22,880 nt of DNA, from the NCBI GenBank assembly GCA_045575975.1, contig JAZNFO010000049.1, positions 1-22,880 of the forward strand. Reading direction: 5' to 3'. The DNA comes from RGIG8709 sp045575975. GTDB taxonomy: Bacteria; Bacillota; Clostridia; Monoglobales; Monoglobaceae. The notes under the pieces were generated by a model. The model was not told the DNA's origin, did no database searches, and was given only the letters and a program-made list of their open reading frames with translations. The position numbers and the translations under genes were made by a program. This document shows positions 1-6,694 of the stretch, piece after piece (the first letter of the stretch is position 1; each line of letters opens with the position of its first letter).

Positions 1-168
1 GGTCAATACAAAAAGTACTATTTGGAAAATTTTGTTGACATTTAAAGATATTATGATTTATATTGGAATAATAAAGAGATTTTAAGTGTCCAAATTGGCG
101 AAAGGACGCCACAAAATTATAATGAAGTTGAGTCTATTACAAAAGATATATCTCTTGAAGGTCTTGGT
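1..168 (+). other. Coding-like 5' extension of the Rhs gene, cut by an in-frame stop
   Basis: The Rhs reading frame stays open upstream of its first usable start codon, back to a TAA at 43-45. Before that stop the same frame reads QYKKYYLENFVDI, and after it RYYDLYWNNKEILSVQIGE, with the same tyrosine- and asparagine-rich character as the body of the protein. No ATG or GTG lies in frame between 46 and 169, only the TTG at 169. The simplest reading is that the real gene begins left of the window and carries a nonsense mutation (or a nearby indel) at 43-45. The window edge prevents certainty. Confidence 0.5.
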
Positions 169-3100
169 TTGACAGGAGAAGTAAACAGAATAAAACTTCG
201 TATAGAAACAGTAGGAGCATCAGGAGAGATAAGGTTTAATGAGCTTAGAATATCCCCTAAGGTTCCAATGATTTCAAAGATAACAGACACAATTGGAAGA
301 ACAGTGGAGTTTGATTATGGAAAAGGAGACTTGTATGGACATTATGAAGACGATGTTACTTTCCCGATGACGCTTACTATAAGTGATCCTTCAGGGTGGG
401 ATTTTAGGAAAATTTATTATTACAGAAGTATGTACAAATATTCCCTGTATGGTCCGGAGGATGATCTGGTAAAACGTCATGTTTTTTATAAATTTGATGG
501 TTGCTTAAATAATAATTACACCTCTTTGGTGTACTATGGGGTTGGAAATGGTTATGCATCATCCATATATGCTGACAATGATTCAAGATATAACTATGAG
601 TTTTGGAACAAACTAATTGTAAATTGTATAGCACATAGAAATAGTGAAACATATTTCACCTATGAAAAGGTAACCAAGTGGATAGATAATAGACCATTCG
701 GGTCAACAGCATCTGCATCAGTTAATAACACGGGCTTTTTGGATACTTGGCGAGTCATATCAAAATATGATGTTAATGCCCCGACAGATTCCAATGCTTC
801 AAGCCCCCAAATTAACAGAACAACTTATAATTATAAAAGTGGGGATTATACTGACGAAACAGGGTATAACAAAAAAATAAAAGATGATGCATCCCCGGGA
901 TTTATAGATCCTGAGGTTGGGAAATACATAGTTAAGGTAACTAATCCAAACGGAAGTGTCGAGACCTATGAATATACAAGTCATAATTTCACTGTGAGGA
1001 AGCTGAAACGAGAAATAGATTTACCTCTTCTTGATAAAAAGACTATAGCAGAAAGTGCATCGACAGACGCTGACTATATAACAGAAGAATATACCTATTC
1101 AAACAGCTTTAGCACCATATCTCCTACTATGGTTAAGGTTACGGAAAAGAATAATGGTTCAAGCAGAACCTATTGCACAAAAACAGAATATGATACTTAT
1201 TCCTGTTTACCTGTTAAAGTGAGCCTGCCTTTAACAGAGGAAGAGGCAGAACAAAGCACAATTCCTGCAAAAAAATGCATTACAACAGCATATACGGAAA
1301 TTGGTGATAAAATATTCCTTCCAATATATAAAAAATATTATCAAATGGAGAGCGGGGAATTATTAACCGAAAGCTTTACCTATGACTCTCTCGGAAGATT
1401 GACAAGTGAAACCAATGCATTGGGGGAAACCACAAATTATCAATATCACTATATGTATCAGTGGATGCCAAGGCAGGTAAGCTTTTATGACCCTGAAAGA
1501 ACGGGAGATTCATCAAGGGTTTCCTATGTTTTATATGATTACTGGGATAATTATGGGCTTGGTCCAAACTGGATAGCAAATATAGGGGAAAGTGGAGAAC
1601 TTGAAGAAACATGTTATTACTATGAATCAAAATATGGAAACATATTTGAAGTAATTGAAGAAAACAAAGCTGAAACTTTGTATTTATATGATGAACTTGG
1701 AAGACTTAAAGAATTGTATTATCCAAGCTATAATGCCGAAAGCGGAACAGAGTGGTTGGTGGATAGATACACTTACAATAATTGGGGACAAAATGGTGGC
1801 TACTATAGACTTGAGGTTAAAAAGGATTTAAACAGAATAGATAATAATCAGGAAGAAACCACCCTTTCAACAGAAACCTCATATTATGACGATTATGGCA
1901 ATATTCATTATAGAAATAAAGATGGTATAATAGAAAAATATTATTATGACAACGCAGGAAGACTTGTAAGATACAGAAACCATCGTAACGATGAAAATGG
2001 AGTCAATACAGTAACCTATACCTATGACGGATTAAACAGAGTGAAATCAGTAATGGATTCGCTTGGTAATAGACAGCAGGCAGTTTATAAAAATCTGTCA
2101 ACAGAATATTCTTTTATCCCTGCAGGAAGCACTGTTTCTGAAAATCATTATACGGAAAATTATGATATGTACGGCAGAAAAATATCCGAAAGCGTATATC
2201 CAAACGGAAGAACAGGAGAAGCACTTACCACATCATATGAGTATGATTTGCTTGGAAATGTGCTGAAGATAACAGATGCAAACGGAAAGGTAACACAAAC
2301 GGAATATGATAAGCTTAATAATCCCATAAAGGTAACAAAAGCAGACGGAAGTACAGTAGAAACTGAATATACAAAATGGGGCACTGCAAAAAAAGTCACT
2401 CAAAAAGACGGAAATCAGCCATATTCAATAGCACAGACATATAATGATGGAGGAAAAGTAACAAGCCACAGTCAAAAAGGTCTTGCAATTAACACAAGAC
2501 CGTGGTATTATAATTATAACAATGTAGGCGAAATAGCCAAGGTAACAGACCCCAACGGAAATGTCAGAAGCTATGAATATGACCAGATGGGAAATAACAC
2601 TGTCTTTGAAAACGGAAGCCAGAAAAAGGAAATACAATATAACCATTTCGGACAGGTGGACAAAATTGAAAGAACCAACAATAATGTTGAATGGGGCTAT
2701 ATAGACTATATCTATAACACAAAAGGCTGGCTAACATCTGTAAACGACAACGGAAAAACTCTGTCCTATACATATGACAATGCAGGTAATGTAACAAGCG
2801 TAACTCCGTCCTCTTCATTGACTAGAACCTACACAAGAGACAATGCAGGGAAAATAACAAATGTTGGAGCAGACGGGAAAAGTTTTCAATATCAATATTA
2901 TGGAGACGGATTAATAAAGAAATTAACCTATCCCGGAGGCATAACATCAGAATATACATATGACAATGCAAACAGACTTAAAACCCTTATAACCAAAAAG
3001 GGAACAACAATTCTCAATTCCTATGCCTATGAATATGATAATCTTGGGAATATACTGTCAATATCAGGAACAGAAAATGTAACCTATACCTATGATAATC

Positions 3101-4485
3101 TGTATAGACTTTCAAGCGAAACAAGAGACGGTGTAACAACAACCTATGCATATGACAACAGAGGAAATCTTATATCCGAAACAAGACAAGGTTACAGCAA
3201 AACCTATGAATACGGCGGAGATAACAGACTTTATAAAACGGTGGAAAATGGCGAGATAACCCAGTATGAATATGACCTTAACGGAAATATGATAAAACGA
3301 GGGGAAGACCGTTTCAGCTACGACGAAAATGATAAACTGGTATATTCTAATATAGATGGAGAACATATATATTATGAAATAGGTGTTGACGGACTAAGAA
3401 GAAGTAAGCTTGTAAACGAAAGAACCAATTATGAGGTTGACCAGAGCGGAAATGTAATAAAAGAGGGAGAAAACGATATAATTATAGGTCATAGACCGCT
3501 TGCAAAGGAAATTAATTCTTCATACTATTATTATATCTATAACGGACACGGTGATGTTGTTTCAATTGTTGATGAAAGCGGAAATGTTGTCAATTCCTAT
3601 GAATATGATGCATGGGGCAATATATTAAGCGAAACGGAAACAATTGAAAACAGCCATAAGTATGCAGGGGAATATTATGATGCAGAGAGTGATTTAATCT
3701 ATCTCAGAAACAGAATGTATGACCCAAGTCTAAAACGCTTTATTCAGGAAGACCCCGCAAGAGATGACCTTAACTGGTATGCATATTGTGGAAATAATCC
3801 GATTATGTTTGTTGACCCGTGGGGGTTAGGTATTATATTGGTAGGGAAAGAAGAAGAGAAACAGCAAATATTTGACAATTTATGTCTGCTTACCAGAGAT
3901 ACTTTGTTGGTTAATCCTGATGATGTGGGGAATTGGGAAATATCATATAGTGAAAATAATGGTGATGAACTAAATGTTGGAACAGATCTTATAAGAAGAA
4001 TTATTAATAATTATTATACTGTTTCAATATATTACACTAATGGTTTTAGTTATTCTGAGCCTACCAATAAAAAGAATGCATCAAATCCGAAAATAGGAAC
4101 AGGAGGTAAAATAATGTATAACCCTTATAATTATACTAATATGGTTTTGACAGAATATAATAAAGATGGCGAAATTCGGGTTAGACATGAGAAAATGCCA
4201 TCTGAAATTACATTAGCTCATGAATTGATTCATGTTTTAAGGTATATGGGAGGCAACAATATTCCACACGAACAAGGATATGGCAAATATGAGTATAGCG
4301 CTCAAGGCTGGTTTGGTAAAAAGGGTAAAGTTAAAACTGCTGAGTGGTTTATGGAAGAGTTGGCAACAACTGGAATAACATATATCCGTCCAGATGGAAC
4401 AATAGCGGATGCTGCAAATTGGGTTACTACTGAAAATGCAATAAGAAAAGAACACGGATATGGAAGAAGAGTTAGCTATGAATAA
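169..4485 (+). CDS. Rhs/YD-repeat polymorphic toxin with C-terminal M91-like zinc metalloprotease domain (5' incomplete)
   Basis: This is a large Rhs-family protein, 1438 residues from the TTG at 169, which is only the first in-frame start after an upstream stop; the true N-terminus is probably lost or outside the window. Dozens of YD repeats (forms such as YTYDNLYRL, YEYDLNGN) fill about residues 250-1150 and would build the encapsulating beta shell. The conserved Rhs core is at about 1165-1220 (YLRNRMYDPSLKRFIQEDP, ending DPWGL). The variable C-terminal domain (about 1221-1438) is the presumed toxin: it has HELIH at 1351-1355, a downstream EEL at 1396-1398, and a tail TTENAIRKEHGYGRR. This layout matches the peptidase M91 (NleD-like) family, in which HExxH and a later Glu bind zinc. 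The next gene overlaps it by 8 bp and is the candidate immunity gene. The Rhs assignment is secure; M91 membership rests on motifs. Confidence 0.85.
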   Translation: MTGEVNRIKLRIETVGASGEIRFNELRISPKVPMISKITDTIGRTVEFDYGKGDLYGHYEDDVTFPMTLTISDPSGWDFRKIYYYRSMYKYSLYGPEDDLVKRHVFYKFDGCLNNNYTSLVYYGVGNGYASSIYADNDSRYNYEFWNKLIVNCIAHRNSETYFTYEKVTKWIDNRPFGSTASASVNNTGFLDTWRVISKYDVNAPTDSNASSPQINRTTYNYKSGDYTDETGYNKKIKDDASPGFIDPEVGKYIVKVTNPNGSVETYEYTSHNFTVRKLKREIDLPLLDKKTIAESASTDADYITEEYTYSNSFSTISPTMVKVTEKNNGSSRTYCTKTEYDTYSCLPVKVSLPLTEEEAEQSTIPAKKCITTAYTEIGDKIFLPIYKKYYQMESGELLTESFTYDSLGRLTSETNALGETTNYQYHYMYQWMPRQVSFYDPERTGDSSRVSYVLYDYWDNYGLGPNWIANIGESGELEETCYYYESKYGNIFEVIEENKAETLYLYDELGRLKELYYPSYNAESGTEWLVDRYTYNNWGQNGGYYRLEVKKDLNRIDNNQEETTLSTETSYYDDYGNIHYRNKDGIIEKYYYDNAGRLVRYRNHRNDENGVNTVTYTYDGLNRVKSVMDSLGNRQQAVYKNLSTEYSFIPAGSTVSENHYTENYDMYGRKISESVYPNGRTGEALTTSYEYDLLGNVLKITDANGKVTQTEYDKLNNPIKVTKADGSTVETEYTKWGTAKKVTQKDGNQPYSIAQTYNDGGKVTSHSQKGLAINTRPWYYNYNNVGEIAKVTDPNGNVRSYEYDQMGNNTVFENGSQKKEIQYNHFGQVDKIERTNNNVEWGYIDYIYNTKGWLTSVNDNGKTLSYTYDNAGNVTSVTPSSSLTRTYTRDNAGKITNVGADGKSFQYQYYGDGLIKKLTYPGGITSEYTYDNANRLKTLITKKGTTILNSYAYEYDNLGNILSISGTENVTYTYDNLYRLSSETRDGVTTTYAYDNRGNLISETRQGYSKTYEYGGDNRLYKTVENGEITQYEYDLNGNMIKRGEDRFSYDENDKLVYSNIDGEHIYYEIGVDGLRRSKLVNERTNYEVDQSGNVIKEGENDIIIGHRPLAKEINSSYYYYIYNGHGDVVSIVDESGNVVNSYEYDAWGNILSETETIENSHKYAGEYYDAESDLIYLRNRMYDPSLKRFIQEDPARDDLNWYAYCGNNPIMFVDPWGLGIILVGKEEEKQQIFDNLCLLTRDTLLVNPDDVGNWEISYSENNGDELNVGTDLIRRIINNYYTVSIYYTNGFSYSEPTNKKNASNPKIGTGGKIMYNPYNYTNMVLTEYNKDGEIRVRHEKMPSEITLAHELIHVLRYMGGNNIPHEQGYGKYEYSAQGWFGKKGKVKTAEWFMEELATTGITYIRPDGTIADAANWVTTENAIRKEHGYGRRVSYE

Positions 4486-4987
4486 GCGAATATGTTTTAT
4501 TATTTTATTGCTATTCATAATTGTATTGAATGGTTATATTAAAAAGGAAGTTGTCAATATGCAATCTGCAAGCGTCGTGCTTTTTGGGCGCACTTCATAT
4601 CATTTTAATGTGTTGAATGATGGAATGTTGGAGGTAACTACAGGAAAGCGAAATTTTGGAACTAACCTAGACTATTATGATTGTCAGTTTTATCCGGAAG
4701 ATGTTAAAAGAAAAACCAAAAAACTAACAAAAAGTGAAAGACAACTTATTGATGAACTAATAACTAAAGTCAAAACAAGTTGCACTGGAGATGATCCAGC
4801 ACTTGATTCTGATCTCCAAGGTGATGGTAGCGTAAACATCTACGCAAAAATAGACGGTGTAAAATATTCGAGTTTATATTACGATTATGGACCAAGGTCT
4901 AAGTCGCGCTTTAATGCAGAACTGAGAATGTTGACTCGAAAATTAGTAGAAATATCTCCCATTAAAATAAGAGAAGAATTTCTATAA
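4478..4987 (+). CDS. Small secreted or membrane-anchored protein, candidate immunity protein for the Rhs toxin
   Basis: This is a 169-residue protein of no family I recognise. The start chosen is ATG 4478, preceded by GGAAGAAGAG, so it overlaps the end of the Rhs gene by 8 bp, an arrangement that favours coupled translation. A start at 4460 would lie inside the purine-rich binding site. Residues 1-19 (MNKRICFIILLLFIIVLNG) form a basic start and hydrophobic stretch typical of a signal peptide or membrane anchor. They end LNGY where a lipoprotein would have LNGC. The rest is hydrophilic with mixed charge; DDPALDSDLQGDGSVNIYAK and a Tyr-rich YSSLYYDYGPRS stand out. Position immediately after a toxin domain suggests immunity; that is inference from context only. 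Confidence 0.6.
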   Translation: MNKRICFIILLLFIIVLNGYIKKEVVNMQSASVVLFGRTSYHFNVLNDGMLEVTTGKRNFGTNLDYYDCQFYPEDVKRKTKKLTKSERQLIDELITKVKTSCTGDDPALDSDLQGDGSVNIYAKIDGVKYSSLYYDYGPRSKSRFNAELRMLTRKLVEISPIKIREEFL

Positions 4988-5001
4988 AAAGACATTCACA
5001 A

Positions 5002-5137
5002 GACACAGGGGGACTTCACACAAGACACAGGGGGACGGTTCTATTGCAAGGACAAGGGGACGGTTCGACAAGGACAAGGGGACGGTTCTATTGTCTTGAC
5101 AAATAGCAACACAGGGGGACGGTTCTATTGTGTTGAC
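5002..5137 (+). repeat. Five REP-like GGGGACGGTTC repeats, direct orientation
   Basis: Copies of a core GGGGACGGTTCT(ATTG) preceded by GACA(C)A begin near 5002, 5024, 5051, 5073 and 5107. The first is degenerate (ends GACTTC). The last is best preserved: CAACACA at 5107-5113 is perfectly complementary to TGTGTTG at 5129-5135, giving a 7-bp stem around a 15-base loop with the GGGGGACGGTTC core. The copy at 5072-5098 forms a similar stem with one G-T pair. They sit directly upstream of a RAYT transposase gene and reappear downstream of it, the usual relation between RAYTs and the REP palindromes they act on. Confidence 0.8.
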
Positions 5138-5161
5138 AAATTAAATGCTATATGATACAAT
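5133..5161 (+). promoter_or_regulatory. Sigma-A-type promoter of the RAYT gene
   Basis: TTGACA at 5133-5138 and TACAAT at 5156-5161 are separated by 17 bases. The -35 box overlaps the last three bases of the palindromic repeat stem (5129-5135). A ribosome binding site AGGTGAT lies at 5169-5175, five bases before ATG 5181. Confidence 0.65.
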
Positions 5162-5180
5162 TTTGTCGAGGTGATAGGAG

Positions 5181-5927
5181 ATGCCAAGATTACCAAGACA
5201 GAAAAGTGAGAGCGGAATATATCATGTAATGCTTAGGGGAATTAACCAACAAGTGATATTTGAAGAATCGGAAGATTATTTCAAGATTATAGAAACAATA
5301 GAGAAATATAAGGCAGTAAGCGGATATAAGGTATTCGCTTACTGCCTTATGTCTAATCATATACATATATTGTTGAAAGTGGAAAAAGAAGAGATAAACT
5401 TAATAATGAAAAGAATAGCGGGAAGTTATGCGTATTGGTATAACTGGAAGTATTACCGAAAGGGACATTTGTTCCAAGACAGATATAAAAGTGAACCAGT
5501 TGAGGATGAAAAATACTTTTTAACGGTATTAAGATATATACATCAGAACCCTGCAAAGGCAAATCTAGTTGAAAATATTGACGAATACAAATATAGCAGT
5601 TATAATGAATATATAGACGAAAAAAGTGGACTTGTAGATGTAGGATATGCGTTAGAAATGATGGGGAAAGAAGAGTTTATAGAATTTAATAACGAGAAAA
5701 ATGATGATGTATGCCTTGAAATTGAAGATATAAGTTTTAGGATGAGCGATAAGGATGCCTCGGAGATAATAAAGAAAATATCCAAATGTGAGAATACAAC
5801 AGAATTTCAATTGATAGAACAAAAACAGCGAGATAAGTATATAAAGAAATTAAAACAAAAGGGACTTTCAATAAGGCAAATTAGCAGACTAACAGGGGTA
5901 AGTTTTGCAATAGTTAGAAAAATATAA
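5181..5927 (+). CDS. REP-associated tyrosine transposase (RAYT, Y1/IS200-like)
   Basis: This 248-residue single-strand DNA transposase belongs to the Y1 (HUH) superfamily. Early residues SGIYHVMLRGIN match the first strand of the fold. YCLMSNHIHILL contains the HUH pair His60/His62 that holds the metal ion. GHLFQDRYKSEPV (95-107) and RYIHQNPAKANLV (118-130) follow, with Tyr119 as the expected nucleophile. The C-terminus (SIRQISRLTGVSFAIV) looks like a helix-turn-helix that may read DNA. Unlike ordinary IS200 elements, RAYTs are usually single-copy and linked to REP palindromes, and such repeats flank this gene on both sides. ATG 5181 is supported by AGGTGAT upstream and a near-consensus promoter. 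All key residues are present, so it may be active. Confidence 0.92.
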   Translation: MPRLPRQKSESGIYHVMLRGINQQVIFEESEDYFKIIETIEKYKAVSGYKVFAYCLMSNHIHILLKVEKEEINLIMKRIAGSYAYWYNWKYYRKGHLFQDRYKSEPVEDEKYFLTVLRYIHQNPAKANLVENIDEYKYSSYNEYIDEKSGLVDVGYALEMMGKEEFIEFNNEKNDDVCLEIEDISFRMSDKDASEIIKKISKCENTTEFQLIEQKQRDKYIKKLKQKGLSIRQISRLTGVSFAIVRKI

Positions 5928-5936
5928 CAACACAGC

Positions 5937-5993
5937 AGAACCGTCCCTTTGTGTCTTGTGTCGCAGCAGAACCGTCCCCTTGTGTCTTGTGTC
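5937..5993 (-). repeat. Two inverted REP-like repeats downstream of the RAYT gene
   Basis: AGAACCGTCCC(C/T)TTGTGTCTTGTGTC occurs at 5937-5962 and again at 5968-5993, differing at one base within the core. These are the reverse complement of the upstream GGGGACGGTTCT copies, so the transposase gene is bracketed by oppositely oriented repeats. The first copy starts ten bases after the transposase stop codon. Confidence 0.8.
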
Positions 5994-6022
5994 GTGTCGA
6001 AAGATATGGTGTAGAGAACTCT

Positions 6023-6046
6023 GGACAAGGGGGCGGGTCTATTGTC
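6023..6046 (+). repeat. Degenerate REP-like repeat, direct orientation
   Basis: GACAAGGGGGCGGGTCTATTGTC matches the upstream repeats with changes in the core (GGGGGCGGGTCT instead of GGGGACGGTTCT). The end complementarity GACAA (6023-6027) / TTGTC (6042-6046) is kept. Confidence 0.65.
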
Positions 6047-6072
6047 TTGATGAAAACTAAATAACAAATTAA

Positions 6073-6098
6073 CAGGAGAGGGCAAAAGTCCTCTCCTG
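6073..6098. terminator. Bidirectional hairpin between RAYT region and sigG-like gene
   Basis: CAGGAGAGG (6073-6081) pairs perfectly with CCTCTCCTG (6090-6098) around an 8-base loop; flanking AACAAA (6063-6068) and TTTGTT (6101-6106) can extend the stem. The hairpin lies 7 bases past the stop of the minus-strand sigG-like gene. The U-tract is weak on both strands (TTAATTTGTTATTT on minus). Confidence 0.6.
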
Positions 6099-6105
6099 AG
6101 TTTGT

Positions 6106-6591
6106 TTACAAGTATTTTCTAAGATGTGAAAGGGCATTTTTTTCAAGTCTTGAAACCTGAGCCTGAGAAATACCGATTTCATCGGCGATTTCCATTTGGG
6201 TTCTTCCAAGGAAAAATCTTAAATTAACAATATTTCTCTCCCTTTCGGGAATTCTCCTGAGAGCTTGTCTCAGAGAAATTTCTTCTGTCCATAATTCGTC
6301 CGAATTTTTTTCATCTTTCACCTGGTCCATAACAAAAATGGCGTCTCCTCCGTCATGGTAAACTGGTTCATGAAGTGAAACAGGGTCTAATATTGCATCA
6401 AGTGCATTTGAAACATCCCTTTCGTCAAGGTCAAGTTCTTTTGCGATTTCTTTTGCTGTTGGTTCTTTTGAATTTTTATTTATAAGCTGTTCTTTAACAG
6501 CAAGTGCCTTATAGGCTATATCCCTCATAGAACGGCTCACTCTTATTGATGTGTTGTCTCTTAAATATCTTCTGATTTCACCAATAATCAT
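6106..6591 (-). CDS. sigG: 5'-truncated sporulation sigma factor SigG (probable pseudogene)
   Basis: The 161 residues match the last two thirds of forespore sigma factor SigG: MIIGEIRRYLRDNTSIRVSR (end of region 2.4), DPVSLHEPVYHDGGDAIFVMDQV (region 3), and the region 4 helix-turn-helix RTQMEIADEIGISQAQVSRL. Intact SigG proteins are about 255-260 residues. The first ~95 residues, including the core-polymerase-binding and DNA-melting regions 2.1-2.3, are absent. Upstream in frame, only F-V-P still fits the family pattern before a TAA at 6607-6609. The comEC promoter begins only 11 bases further. The best Shine-Dalgarno candidate (AAAGGA) is 13 bases from the ATG. The remaining frame has no stops or shifts, so the loss is recent or the fragment is still used. 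On its own it should not work as a normal sigma factor. No sigE or spoIIGA neighbour is seen. Confidence 0.8.
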   Translation of the reverse strand: MIIGEIRRYLRDNTSIRVSRSMRDIAYKALAVKEQLINKNSKEPTAKEIAKELDLDERDVSNALDAILDPVSLHEPVYHDGGDAIFVMDQVKDEKNSDELWTEEISLRQALRRIPERERNIVNLRFFLGRTQMEIADEIGISQAQVSRLEKNALSHLRKYL

Positions 6592-6619
6592 CGGGACGAA
6601 TATCCTTTAGTGAAATAAA

Positions 6620-6648
6620 TTGACTACCGAAAGCTTTTATGTTAAAAT
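6620..6648 (+). promoter_or_regulatory. Promoter of comEC
   Basis: TTGACT (6620-6625), a 17-base spacer and TAAAAT (6643-6648) form a good sigma-A promoter. Transcription would begin near 6655, giving a leader of about 40 bases. The TTG at 6620 is therefore promoter, not a start codon. Confidence 0.7.
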
Positions 6649-6694
6649 ATCCGTACCAATGGATATAAAGATACAAAAGAGCAAGAGGTATAAG

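Noticed and set aside
5002..6046. CRISPR array
   Set aside because: Repeats are uneven, palindromic, occur in both orientations and lack regular unique spacers; no cas genes are present.
6620..6694. comEC start at TTG 6620 or ATG 6659
   Set aside because: TTG 6620 is the -35 box of a good promoter and ATG 6659 lies at the likely transcription start; ATG 6695 has a proper ribosome binding site.
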